From Bacilli bacterium (GTDB lineage Bacteria; Bacillota_I; Bacilli_A; RF39; UBA660): a stretch of 49,663 bases of DNA. Position 1 is the stretch's first letter. Every line of letters begins with the position of its first letter. Shown here piece after piece: positions 23,683-32,334 of the stretch. The position numbers and the translations under genes are program-made. The DNA is taken from assembly GCA_900769635.1 (NCBI GenBank), contig CAAGHJ010000030.1, forward strand, positions 1 to 49,663. Direction: 5' to 3'. The notes beneath the pieces were generated by a model, which had not been told where the DNA came from, made no database searches, and worked only from the letters and a program-made list of their open reading frames with translations.

Positions 23683-24168
23683 CTATATTTTGGTTAGATT
23701 GGTTTCATTACCGTGTGTTTTGATTATTGTGAGTAAATCTTTTACTTTTAGCCACATTGTTTCGGTATTTGTAAAGGGATGTACTCCGATGATATCTTCT
23801 TCTTTGAAATCGTTATCTAAGTAGAAGATTACTTTTTTGTCTTTATCGTTAAGTATTCCTAATGGAGTTACCTCTCCAGAATGGAGTTTTAGAATAGTAA
23901 ATAGGTCTTGGGGTGAAGAAAAACTGAGATGACGGGTATTGTTTTCTTCCTTGAATTTTTTTAGATTTACTTTTTTATTGCCTTTAATGGTTATTAGGTA
24001 GTAGTTTTTCTTCTTGTCATCACGAACGAAGATATTTTTAGCACAGCCCGTAGGGTAAGGCAAATGCTCCCCTAATAAATCTTCCATTGTATGAGCGGGT
24101 TTATGCTTAGTTAATTCGTACCATATATTTTGTTCTTTTAGGTAGTTTAATAGTTCTTCTTTAGTCAT
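23683..24168 (-). CDS. prdX: Prolyl-tRNA deacylase (PrdX/ProX, YbaK fold)
   Basis: Trans-editing enzyme that hydrolyses mischarged tRNA, mainly Ala-tRNA(Pro). Family features are HTMEDLLGEHLPYPTGCAKN near the start, the strand-loop YYLITIKGNKKVNLKK, SFSSPQDLFTILKLHSGEVT (with the substrate-pocket Gly-Glu-Val-Thr-Pro) and IIGVHPFTNTETMWL near the end. 161 residues, a single YbaK domain. It sits between a GNAT gene and a membrane protein gene. Confidence 0.88.
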   Translation of the reverse strand: MTKEELLNYLKEQNIWYELTKHKPAHTMEDLLGEHLPYPTGCAKNIFVRDDKKKNYYLITIKGNKKVNLKKFKEENNTRHLSFSSPQDLFTILKLHSGEVTPLGILNDKDKKVIFYLDNDFKEEDIIGVHPFTNTETMWLKVKDLLTIIKTHGNETNLTKI

Positions 24169-24186
24169 ATTATTTCCTTTACTAAT

Positions 24187-24666
24187 TTACTTTTTTTCTC
24201 TTTTTATTCCTTGATAGAGGCCATCTTGGCATTTGCCGACATACTTAAAGCCTAATTTTTCATAGTATTTATTTAGTTTAGTGTTGTCGATTGCACAGTC
24301 TAGTCTTACTTTGGTTTTACCGTTTTCTTTGGCGAGGTTTTGGACTTCACTTAGAAGCTGGGGACCGAGGCCTTTATAGTTTATATCAGAAACTAGATTA
24401 TGAATGTAGTACTCCTTACCTTTATTGTCACCCCATCTTGGATCTGTTTCTAAGAGAACTAGGGAGCCTATTATCTTGTTATTATTGGTAAGGACGTACA
24501 GTCTTTCTTTTTGAATTTGTTTTGAGAAGTACTCCTTTGGATATGTTTCTAGGTAATTGCGGACATTCCACGCTTTAATATTGTTTTGCTCCATCCACTC
24601 TATTCTTTTTTCGTATAATTTATATATGTCGTTAAGCATATTTTTGCTTGCTAATTTAAATTTCAT
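24187..24666 (-). CDS. GNAT-family N-acetyltransferase
   Basis: 159 residues with the GNAT fold. The acetyl-CoA pyrophosphate-binding loop is not the strict R-x2-G-x-G/A but DINYKGLGPQLLSEVQNLAK, in the right position (about 97-115), and the C-terminal strand-helix KLNKYYEKLGFKYVGKC is typical. Target unknown. Starts with ATG and a weak GGGAGAAA Shine-Dalgarno. Confidence 0.85.
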   Translation of the reverse strand: MKFKLASKNMLNDIYKLYEKRIEWMEQNNIKAWNVRNYLETYPKEYFSKQIQKERLYVLTNNNKIIGSLVLLETDPRWGDNKGKEYYIHNLVSDINYKGLGPQLLSEVQNLAKENGKTKVRLDCAIDNTKLNKYYEKLGFKYVGKCQDGLYQGIKREKK

Positions 24667-24722
24667 ATTTTTCTCCCTTTTTATTCTTTTGTGTTATTGG
24701 TTCATTGAGCCAGTTTTTTATT

Positions 24723-25913
24723 TTAAAATCTTTCTTCGTAATTATTTCTTTGTAATACGGAAACTATCTCAGTGTGATATGTACCTTTAAACATATCCAC
24801 GATAGTGTAGTTTTCTAAAGTATAAGAGTCTTCTAATAATTTTATATCACGAGCAAGGGTATGTACGTTGCAGGATATGTATATTATGCGAGCGGGGTAC
24901 AGTCTTTTTATGTTATTTATGGTGTTTTTGTCAAGGCCTTTTCGTGGGGGATCGACCACTACTTTGGTAGCCATTTTTACTTTATTTATGGCCTTAGCTA
25001 CGTCTTCATTTATGAATTTTATATTGGTGATATTATTTAGAATTTTGTTTTTATTTGCGGAGGCAATTGAATATTTGTTTAGTTCTATACCTATTACTCT
25101 TTCTACACTTGATGCTAGATATATGCCAATGGTTCCTGCTCCGCAATATAGATCGAGTAGTACATCGTCATCACGGGGATGGAGGTATTCAAGGGCTTTA
25201 TCGTATAGTTTTTTGGTTAAGTATTTGTTTACTTGAAAGAAACTGTCTTTTTCTATTATGTATTTGTACTTATCTATGTTAGTGATTATGTATGTTTTTC
25301 CTTTTAATATATGGTAATCTTTATCTTTTAGGAGGATATTATCAGCATTTTTTAGATTGTGTATATTTATATTTATTGGTCCTGTATTATATAGTATTAC
25401 TATGGTTTCTTCGCCTTCTCTTATGGTTATTTCATAGATGTTAGAGAGATCGATAGTTAGTAATTCTTTTATTATTTTATTTATTTTTTCTGTACATAAA
25501 TAGCATTTTTCGATACTGACTAGATTATGGGTTCCTTCTTCAAAGAAGCCTATTTTACCATCCTTTACTTTAAGGGTTATTTTATTGCGATAATTGTAAT
25601 CATCGCATTTTATGATTTGGGATTTTTTTTCTAATATTTCCTCTACTACTTTTTGTTTTTGGGATAATTCTTCTTCATAAGACATTATTTGATAAGTGCA
25701 TCCTCCACATTTATCTGCATAAGGGCAGACGGGGGATGTATGTAATGGGGATTTGGTTATGTATTTTGTTACTTTTGCTTCATTATATGTTTTGTGTTCT
25801 TTAATTATTGATATTTCTACTTCATCACCTATTAGGGTATTTTTTACAAAGGTTACTTTACCGTCTATATAGCATATACCAAAACCGTTATGGTTTAATT
25901 TTTCTATTTTCAT
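24723..25913 (-). CDS. rlmD: 23S rRNA (uracil-C5)-methyltransferase, RlmCD/RumA family
   Basis: Forms m5U at 23S rRNA positions such as U1939. An N-terminal TRAM-like beta-barrel (1-55) is followed by an iron-sulfur Cys cluster CPYADKCGGCTYQ. The SAM motif is LLDLYCGAGTIGIYL, motif IV is VVVDPPRKGLD, and the catalytic Cys lies in YISCNVHTLARD. 396 residues. The ATG overlaps the stop codon of obg. In Bacillus a single RlmCD does both U747 and U1939; which applies here is unknown. Confidence 0.93.
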   Translation of the reverse strand: MKIEKLNHNGFGICYIDGKVTFVKNTLIGDEVEISIIKEHKTYNEAKVTKYITKSPLHTSPVCPYADKCGGCTYQIMSYEEELSQKQKVVEEILEKKSQIIKCDDYNYRNKITLKVKDGKIGFFEEGTHNLVSIEKCYLCTEKINKIIKELLTIDLSNIYEITIREGEETIVILYNTGPININIHNLKNADNILLKDKDYHILKGKTYIITNIDKYKYIIEKDSFFQVNKYLTKKLYDKALEYLHPRDDDVLLDLYCGAGTIGIYLASSVERVIGIELNKYSIASANKNKILNNITNIKFINEDVAKAINKVKMATKVVVDPPRKGLDKNTINNIKRLYPARIIYISCNVHTLARDIKLLEDSYTLENYTIVDMFKGTYHTEIVSVLQRNNYEERF

Positions 25914-27181
25914 TATTTTGTGTATTCAAATTCGTAATCGAGAACTCTTACGATGTCTCCTTCTTTTATTCCCATTTCTTCTAAGGCATCTTCTATGCCT
26001 AGGGTTCTTAATCTTTTGGAAAATCTTGGTATGGCTTCTTCGGTATTGAAGTTTATCATCTTGAATATTTTTTCGACTTTATCTCCTTTTATTATATAGG
26101 TATTTCCTTCTTTATCAATAGTAAATGGCTTTTCTTCTTTGAATTTGTAGAGTACGTGTTTTAGGACTTTTTCTTCTTCATAAAGGGGTTCATCTTTGAC
26201 TTCTTTTACTAGTTGATTTAGTTTTTTTATGAGAATATCTAGGTTTTCTCCTGTTAATGAGGATATGGCAAGGATTTCTTTATTGGGGAGTTTTTGCTTT
26301 AATTCGTCAAGATTTTCTTTGGAATTTGGTAAATCTATTTTTGAGGCTATTATTATTTCTTTTTTACTTGCTAGTTTGGGAGAAAAGTTTTCTAATTCTT
26401 TTCTTATTGTTAAGTAATCTTCATAGGGGTCTCTTCCTTCGGATGCACTTATATCTATTACGTGGGCTATTATTTTGGTTCTTTCGACGTGTTTTAGGAA
26501 TTTGTGTCCTAGTCCAGCTCCATTACTTGCTCCTTCTATTAATCCTGGGAGGTCGGCTAAAATGAAACTATCGTCATATACTTTTACTACCCCTAGATTT
26601 GGAGAGAGGGTTGTGAAGTGGTATGAGGCTATTTTGGGACTAGCGTTTGTTATTTTGGAAAGGATTGTGCTTTTGCCAACGCTTGGTAGGCCGACTAGGC
26701 CGACATCAGCGATCATTCTTAGTTCGACTTTTATGGTTTTTATTTCCCCTGGTTCTCCTCTTTCACAGAATGATGGACATGGATTTGCTTTAGTAGCAAG
26801 GCTTACATTTCCTCTTCCGCCTCTTCCGCCATAGGCTACGGTTACTTCTTCGTTATTGTGAGTAAGATCGGCTAGAACATTTCCTTCTTCATCTTTTATG
26901 GTTGTTCCAAGTGGTACCTTGACAACTTTATTTGTGGCGTATTTTCCGTTTTTATTTTTTCCTTGTCCTGCCTCTCCGGCTTCTCCTTTTATTTTTTTTT
27001 GGTACCTTAAATCGATGAGGGTTTTTAGTCCTTCGTCGGCTTTGAAGATTATATCGGCTCCTCTACCTCCGCTACCCCCGTAGGGTCCTCCCATTGATAT
27101 GTATTTTTCTCTTCTAAAAGCCATACAGCCATCGCCACCACGGCCGGCTTCGACTTCGATTTGTACTTCATCTATAAACAT
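25913..27181 (-). CDS. obg: Essential GTPase Obg
   Basis: Ribosome-assembly and stress GTPase. The glycine-rich Obg domain (1-158, GGDGCMAFRREK and many GGxGG) is followed by the G domain: G1 GLPSVGKST, switch region FTTLSPNLG, G3 DLPGLIEGA, G4 SKIDL, G5 SSLTG. A C-terminal OCT domain (about 345-422) is present. The start is taken as ATG at 27181 (MFIDEVQIE), because AAAGGTGATACAA places the Shine-Dalgarno correctly. The stop overlaps the rlmD start. Confidence 0.96.
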   Translation of the reverse strand: MFIDEVQIEVEAGRGGDGCMAFRREKYISMGGPYGGSGGRGADIIFKADEGLKTLIDLRYQKKIKGEAGEAGQGKNKNGKYATNKVVKVPLGTTIKDEEGNVLADLTHNNEEVTVAYGGRGGRGNVSLATKANPCPSFCERGEPGEIKTIKVELRMIADVGLVGLPSVGKSTILSKITNASPKIASYHFTTLSPNLGVVKVYDDSFILADLPGLIEGASNGAGLGHKFLKHVERTKIIAHVIDISASEGRDPYEDYLTIRKELENFSPKLASKKEIIIASKIDLPNSKENLDELKQKLPNKEILAISSLTGENLDILIKKLNQLVKEVKDEPLYEEEKVLKHVLYKFKEEKPFTIDKEGNTYIIKGDKVEKIFKMINFNTEEAIPRFSKRLRTLGIEDALEEMGIKEGDIVRVLDYEFEYTK

Positions 27182-27299
27182 TTGTATCACCTTTCTTCTC
27201 GCGTTTTTGATTGCTACATATATTATACATTAATTTGCAGAAAATGTAAAATGCTTTTATTTTTTGGGGATTTGGTATATAATGTGAGTGGTGATATTT

Positions 27300-27875
27300 A
27301 TGAAATGTATTAAATGTGATAGTTCTTATGAAATTTGTATTAGGGGTTCTAAATTTATTGGATTTGGTTATCGGGTTTGGAATGGGGATGATGTTTATAA
27401 GAGAATTAGCGAGGTTAGAGAGGAATTTAAGGGAGCTACGCACTATTGTTATGGGTATGTTATTAATGGTTATTTTAAATGTAGTGATGATGGGGAGCCT
27501 AGTGGGACAGCGGGAGCACCTATTTTGAATGTTATTAGGGGGCAGGAACTTAATTTTGTGCTTATTATTGTGGTTAGGTATTTTGGGGGGACATTACTTG
27601 GTGCTGGTGGTCTTGTTAGGGCATATAGTGAATGTGCTAAGGGGGTTATTTTGGAAGCGGGAATTGGGGAGATTGAGCTTGGTAAGAGGATAGTGATTGT
27701 TTTTGATTATGACAAGTGTGATTATATTAATTATTTGTTTAGGGATAGTGTAATTGTTAGTAAGTTCTTTGAAGAGAGGGTTAGGTATGTAGTGCAAGTT
27801 AATATGGATTTGTATGATAAGGTAAGGGTAATGAATGGGGTTAGGATTGTAAGTGAGGAGGATATTTATATATAG
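27300..27875 (+). CDS. yigZ: YigZ/IMPACT family protein
   Basis: 191 residues on the plus strand, divergent from obg. The N-terminal UPF0029/IMPACT domain has the diagnostic ATHYCYGYVIN, DDGEPSGTAGAPIL and VVRYFGGTLLGAGGLVRAY. A C-terminal DUF1949-like ferredoxin-type domain follows. Two Cys near the start (CIKC) are unusual, as this part is not conserved in the family. Function is not settled; relatives act on translation or are linked to redox. A GTG at 27288 is an alternative start, but GTGGTGA fits as Shine-Dalgarno for ATG at 27300. Confidence 0.9.
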   Translation: MKCIKCDSSYEICIRGSKFIGFGYRVWNGDDVYKRISEVREEFKGATHYCYGYVINGYFKCSDDGEPSGTAGAPILNVIRGQELNFVLIIVVRYFGGTLLGAGGLVRAYSECAKGVILEAGIGEIELGKRIVIVFDYDKCDYINYLFRDSVIVSKFFEERVRYVVQVNMDLYDKVRVMNGVRIVSEEDIYI

Positions 27876-27893
27876 TTTAGTGTTATTTATGAA

Positions 27894-27926
27894 AAAAGAA
27901 ATAGTACAGGGTAATCTATTTCTTTT
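27894..27926. terminator. Bidirectional terminator between yigZ and dnaE
   Basis: Perfect 11-bp stem AAAAGAAATAG/CTATTTCTTTT (27894-27904, 27916-27926) with A-run and T-run sides. It lies between convergent genes and overlaps the dnaE stop. Confidence 0.85.
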
Positions 27927-30837
27927 CATTTTGTCCGAGAATACGGACCTCTTTGGCTACTACTTGATATCGGTCAAAGCGTCTTTCGACACGACCAAAT
28001 ACTCTTATGATATCTCTTTTGGATAGTTTTTGAAACTTTTTATAGAGGTCGGGAAAGAGGGTTACGGTAATGCTTCCGTATTCATCACTACCGGTTATAA
28101 AGGACATTATATCGTTATTTTTGGTTATGGCTTCTTTTATGTTGTCTATTACTAGTATTATGTGAATTTTTTGATTGTAGTGGTTTTTTAATTCTTTGGT
28201 ATTTATGTCACTTGGGCCTTTATATTTGCTAACTGGGCTTTCGGTTAGGTAGAAGCCAAAGGTATTTATTTCGAGGGATAGTAATTCTTCTTTGGTATAT
28301 TCTTCATATATGGTTATTTCGGGAGGGGGTGGTAAAATAGCGGTGCTTGTGGATATTAATTCGGCATAGGTTATTACTTTGTCGAGATTTTTTTGGAGTG
28401 TTTGGCGATTGTAGTCGGTGAAGCAACCGCCGTTTATTAGTTTTATGAGGTGTTTTTTGGTTATGCCTTTGTTATTCATTCTAATGACAAAGTCTATAAA
28501 GGTGGTAAAGGGTTTTGTTTCTCTTTCTTTGATGATTTCTGCTACTAGAAGGGGGCCTAATTCTCTTACTATATTTAATGGGGGAAGTATTCCTTCTTCT
28601 ACTACGGTATAGGTGGTGGTGCTTTTATTTATATTTGGTAATTGTATTTTGATATTTTTGCCCCGTATTTCACATATATAGGTGTTTGTTTTAATGGAAC
28701 TTGAAAGGCAGGTAGAGAGAGTGTTTGCCATAAAGTATTTATAGAAATATGTTTTTAGAAAGGCCATTTTATAGGCAACTATGGCATAGGCTACGGAATG
28801 GGAACGGTTAAAGCCATAGCCGGCAAATTTTAGAATTAGGTCATATATTTTTATGGCTACTTCTTCTTTATAACCGCGAGATTGGAGGCGGTTTATAAAT
28901 CTTGGTTTTTCTTTTATTAAGATATCTTCTTTCTTTTTGCTCATTGCTCTTCTTAGTATATCGGCTTCGGCAAGGGTATATCCCCCCATTACACGGGCTA
29001 TTTGCATTATTTGTTCTTGGTATATTATTACTCCATAAGTTGACGAGAGGATTGGTTGCAAGGCTTCATCTATGTAATTTATTTTTATTTTTCCTTCTCG
29101 TACTTTGATAAAATTATTTATACTATCCATTGGACCGGGTCTAAAAAGGGCAATGGCGAGAACGATATCTTCAAAGTTTTTTACTTTGAGTTCGGTTAGA
29201 AAGTTTTTCATCCCTGTTGTTTCGAACTGGAAGATTCCATCTGTTTCAACATTTGTAAATATTTCTATGGTTTTTTGGTCAGTTAGGGGGATGTTGTTAA
29301 AGGTTATGTTTAGGTGTTCTTTTTCACGTATTTCATTTATTAGTTTATTTATGGTTGTTAAATTTGATAAGGCAAGGAGATCCATTTTGAGGAGGCCGAG
29401 TTGTTCTAAATGGTTCATTGTATAAGTGGCTACATAATTTCCAGTTGGGGTTTTGGTTAAGGGAATGCATTCGTCTAGGTTTTTTCTACTTATTATGATA
29501 CCGGCAGCGTGAAGGGATGTATGTCTTGGTAAGCCTTCGAGATGGAGGGAGATATCCCATAATTTTTTCAGGGTTGTATCGCTATTTATTAGTTTTCTTA
29601 GGGTATCGTTTGTTTGGTAAGAGGCGGAAAGGGTTTCAGAGAGATTTCTACTTATGGCATCGAGGATAGATATTTTGATATTTAATACTCTTCCTACATC
29701 TCTTATTACTTGTTTAGCTCCAAGGGAACCGAAGGTTATTATGGAAGCTACTTTTTTTGCTCCGTATTTTTGGGTTATATAGTCTATTACTTCGTTTCTT
29801 CTTTCTGCATCGAAGTCGATATCTATATCGGGCATTGTTATTCTTTCGGGATTGAGAAATCTTTCAAATAATAGATTATATTTTATGGGGTCTATATCGG
29901 TTATTCCTAGGGTATATGAGGCAAGGGAACCGGCAGCGGATCCTCTTCCTGGTCCGACAAGGATTTTATTTTGTTTAGCGTATTTGACATAATCGTAAAC
30001 TATTAAAAAATAATCGCAAAAGCCCATTTTATTAATGACGTCTAGTTCATAATTTAGACGGGTTAGATAGGTATCGGGAACGGTGTTATTTAGTCTTCGA
30101 TTTAAGCCTTTATGGCATAGTTTTGTTAGGTATTCGTAAGCATCTATTTCTTCATTATATATGGGGAGTATGTTTTCTTCCTTAGTTATTTGAACGTTAC
30201 AGTTGGATGCTAAGTTTTCCATATTTTCAAGGATTTCCTCACCAACATAAGCTACTAATTCTTCTTTGGTTTGAAGATGGCGTCCTATCCCTGTTCCGAG
30301 AGGCATTGTTCCTAGGGTTTTGCCTTCTTTTATCATTGTTAGGTAATCTAAATATTTGTAGTCTTCTTTATTTAGGTAGGCAACATTATTTATATATATT
30401 GTTTTTCGTTTTTCGTTTAGGCTGTCTTTGATATTGGTAAAGCCTATGTATTTTTCGTCATATATGTTATATATTTTTTCGTTATAGTAGTAACTTGGCA
30501 TAACTAATATAGTGCCTTCTTTATGTGTTATTAAGTCTTCATTATTTATATTTTTTTCGCTTTTTAGGCTTACTAGTTTTATTATATTTTTATATCCTTT
30601 ATTATTACGGGCATATAAAAGTATTTTCTTATTTTCTAAAGATAGTTCAACACCTATAATGGGTTTTATGTTATATTTAAGGCAGGTTTCATAAAAGGGC
30701 ATAACTCCATATAGGTTATTTTCATCAGTAATTGCTAAGGAGGTGTAACCGTACTCCTTTGCTTTCTTTACTAGGTCTTCTATTTTACACAAGCTACTTA
30801 ATAGAGAATAACTAGTTTTTACTTGCAGTGCTAACAC
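27916..30837 (-). CDS. dnaE: DNA polymerase III subunit alpha (DnaE)
   Basis: Replicative C-family polymerase. N-terminal PHP domain (1-200), palm with RGSAAGSLASYTLGI and the catalytic MPDIDIDFDAERR, fingers with YGVIIYQEQIMQIA, then a C-terminal OB fold near IRVFGRVERRFDRYQ. 973 residues, a short DnaE like that of Bacilli, where PolC is the main enzyme; PolC is not in the window. The PHP start, usually H-x-H-x-x-Y-S, reads VKTSYSLL, so the first two metal His are lost. Shine-Dalgarno GGGAGGTGT precedes the start. Confidence 0.95.
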   Translation of the reverse strand: MLALQVKTSYSLLSSLCKIEDLVKKAKEYGYTSLAITDENNLYGVMPFYETCLKYNIKPIIGVELSLENKKILLYARNNKGYKNIIKLVSLKSEKNINNEDLITHKEGTILVMPSYYYNEKIYNIYDEKYIGFTNIKDSLNEKRKTIYINNVAYLNKEDYKYLDYLTMIKEGKTLGTMPLGTGIGRHLQTKEELVAYVGEEILENMENLASNCNVQITKEENILPIYNEEIDAYEYLTKLCHKGLNRRLNNTVPDTYLTRLNYELDVINKMGFCDYFLIVYDYVKYAKQNKILVGPGRGSAAGSLASYTLGITDIDPIKYNLLFERFLNPERITMPDIDIDFDAERRNEVIDYITQKYGAKKVASIITFGSLGAKQVIRDVGRVLNIKISILDAISRNLSETLSASYQTNDTLRKLINSDTTLKKLWDISLHLEGLPRHTSLHAAGIIISRKNLDECIPLTKTPTGNYVATYTMNHLEQLGLLKMDLLALSNLTTINKLINEIREKEHLNITFNNIPLTDQKTIEIFTNVETDGIFQFETTGMKNFLTELKVKNFEDIVLAIALFRPGPMDSINNFIKVREGKIKINYIDEALQPILSSTYGVIIYQEQIMQIARVMGGYTLAEADILRRAMSKKKEDILIKEKPRFINRLQSRGYKEEVAIKIYDLILKFAGYGFNRSHSVAYAIVAYKMAFLKTYFYKYFMANTLSTCLSSSIKTNTYICEIRGKNIKIQLPNINKSTTTYTVVEEGILPPLNIVRELGPLLVAEIIKERETKPFTTFIDFVIRMNNKGITKKHLIKLINGGCFTDYNRQTLQKNLDKVITYAELISTSTAILPPPPEITIYEEYTKEELLSLEINTFGFYLTESPVSKYKGPSDINTKELKNHYNQKIHIILVIDNIKEAITKNNDIMSFITGSDEYGSITVTLFPDLYKKFQKLSKRDIIRVFGRVERRFDRYQVVAKEVRILGQNEKK

Positions 30838-30855
30838 GATTACACCTCCCTCATA

Positions 30856-31104
30856 TTATTTGTCTTCTTTTGATTTTTTTTCTTTTACTTTGGCTTTTTT
30901 GGGTTCGTCTTTTACTACTTCTGACTTGGTTGGCATTATAAACATTGCTGCTATATAGAGGATAACTCCTAATCCATAGGCTAGGGATACTAATACCCAA
31001 AGTAATCTTACTATGGTTGGATCTATATTTAGGTATTCGGCTATTCCTCCACAGACTCCGTCTATTTTCTTCCCTTCTTCTATTTTATATAATCTTTTTT
31101 GCAT
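30856..31104 (-). CDS. PspC-domain membrane protein
   Basis: 82 residues. The PspC hallmark KIDGVCGGIAEYLNIDPTIV covers the first third, then the helix LLWVLVSLAYGLGVILYIAA, then a Lys/Glu-rich tail. PspC proteins bind the membrane and sense envelope stress in some bacteria; in Bacillota the small versions are of unknown function. Placed between dnaE and a single-helix membrane protein, 14 bp from the latter. Confidence 0.9.
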   Translation of the reverse strand: MQKRLYKIEEGKKIDGVCGGIAEYLNIDPTIVRLLWVLVSLAYGLGVILYIAAMFIMPTKSEVVKDEPKKAKVKEKKSKEDK

Positions 31105-31118
31105 TATTTCACTCCTTT

Positions 31119-31397
31119 TTATACTTTAAATATTATATATGCTATTATTATTCCTGCTATTACTATTATGGAAGCTAGTGTTATCATACTGGTAAAGCCA
31201 CTACTTCCTATGCCGACATCTAATTTGCTTTTTTTTCTTACTCTTTTCTTTACATTTTCATTGGCTACTATATGATTTTCAGGAACATCAGGTGTTTTAT
31301 AAATTCCATCTCCTATTATTTCTATTTTCTCCCCTGTTGGTAATACCCCTTCCATCTCGTCTTTTTTATTTGAATCCCAATTAAAACTATTTTTCAT
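31119..31397 (-). CDS. Small tail-anchored protein, function unknown
   Basis: About 92 residues from ATG at 31397 (MKNSFNWDSN), which has Shine-Dalgarno AGTGAGGAA at proper spacing; the longer frame to 31424 would overlap dnaI. The N-terminal two thirds are hydrophilic and charged, ending in a basic KKRVRKKSK. The only membrane helix is C-terminal (about 68-90), so the protein is likely tail-anchored with its body in the cytoplasm. It sits between dnaI and the PspC gene. Confidence 0.65.
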   Translation of the reverse strand: MKNSFNWDSNKKDEMEGVLPTGEKIEIIGDGIYKTPDVPENHIVANENVKKRVRKKSKLDVGIGSSGFTSMITLASIIVIAGIIIAYIIFKV

Positions 31398-31404
31398 TTT
31401 TTCC

Positions 31405-32325
31405 TCACTTTCTTTTATTTTCACTTATCATAGTTATGTTATCGGTTAGTTGTTTTATTCTTTCTATTATTCTTCGAGCTTTGACTTTTTCTACTCCTTT
31501 ATTTGATGAACCTAAGTGTTCTTCTAATTCTTCAAGGGTTAAATTGGAAGTGAAAAAGGTTGTTAAGCCTTCGTCCATTCGATATTGGAGTATTGTTCCT
31601 AGGACTTCGTCTCTTGACCAGGGTGTTGTTGTTTCGGCTCCGATATCATCTAATAGTAATATTTCTATTTTTTTTATTTTTTTTAGATAGGTACTATCTT
31701 CATCAGAGTTAAATGTTTCTTTTATTTTTCTAAGTAACTCAGGATAGTATATTACGGCTACTTTGATGTTTTTTTTGGCAAGTTCATTTAGCATTGCACA
31801 TAGTAAGTAGGTTTTTCCACATCCAAAATTTCCATTTAGGTATAATCCTTTATTTTTTTCACCGCTTTTATAGTTATCTAAAAACTTTTTTATCCACTTT
31901 ATGGTTTCGTATCTTTTTTTATCATCGGTATGTATATCTTTCATACTTGCTTGGAGAAGATATTTTGGCATTCCTCCGGCGTATATGTTTTTTTGATAGC
32001 TTTCTTTTTTTGAAAGGGCTTTCCTATATTTACAAGGAATATAACTGAATACTAAGTTATTCTCACTTACACTTGGAAAGCAGACATATCCAGAGACCCC
32101 GTTAGGGCAATCGTATATGCTCTTACAGTTTCGACAGTGGTCAAGTTCCTTAGCCGTATCTTCTAGTTTGGATGTGTACTTCATCAGTTCGGCTTTGGGG
32201 AGGGCTAATTTTTTGGTAAGGCTAGCAAAAGTTGGATTTGTTTCGAGGGCATCGTTGTAGTTTTTTTCTAGTTTATATGCGTAAGTTTTGTATTTTTCTT
32301 TCATTATTTCACTTAGACTTTCCAT
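31405..32325 (-). CDS. dnaI: Primosomal helicase loader DnaI
   Basis: Loads the replicative helicase with DnaB and DnaD. The N-terminal domain has a zinc-binding Cys set, CRNCKSIYDC...VCFP (about 89-110). The AAA+ domain has Walker A GNFGCGKTYLL and Walker B ILLLDDIGAE, then FTSNLT (sensor 1) and a C-terminal Arg finger region (ARRIIERI). 306 residues. It lies 9 bp after the dnaB stop, the standard dnaB-dnaI order of Bacilli. Confidence 0.93.
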   Translation of the reverse strand: MESLSEIMKEKYKTYAYKLEKNYNDALETNPTFASLTKKLALPKAELMKYTSKLEDTAKELDHCRNCKSIYDCPNGVSGYVCFPSVSENNLVFSYIPCKYRKALSKKESYQKNIYAGGMPKYLLQASMKDIHTDDKKRYETIKWIKKFLDNYKSGEKNKGLYLNGNFGCGKTYLLCAMLNELAKKNIKVAVIYYPELLRKIKETFNSDEDSTYLKKIKKIEILLLDDIGAETTTPWSRDEVLGTILQYRMDEGLTTFFTSNLTLEELEEHLGSSNKGVEKVKARRIIERIKQLTDNITMISENKRK

Positions 32326-32334
32326 AAAATCCTC

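Noticed and set aside
27168..27929. Minus-strand frames opposite yigZ
   Set aside because: Their Pro/Asn/Ile-rich products are antisense shadows of a clear YigZ gene.
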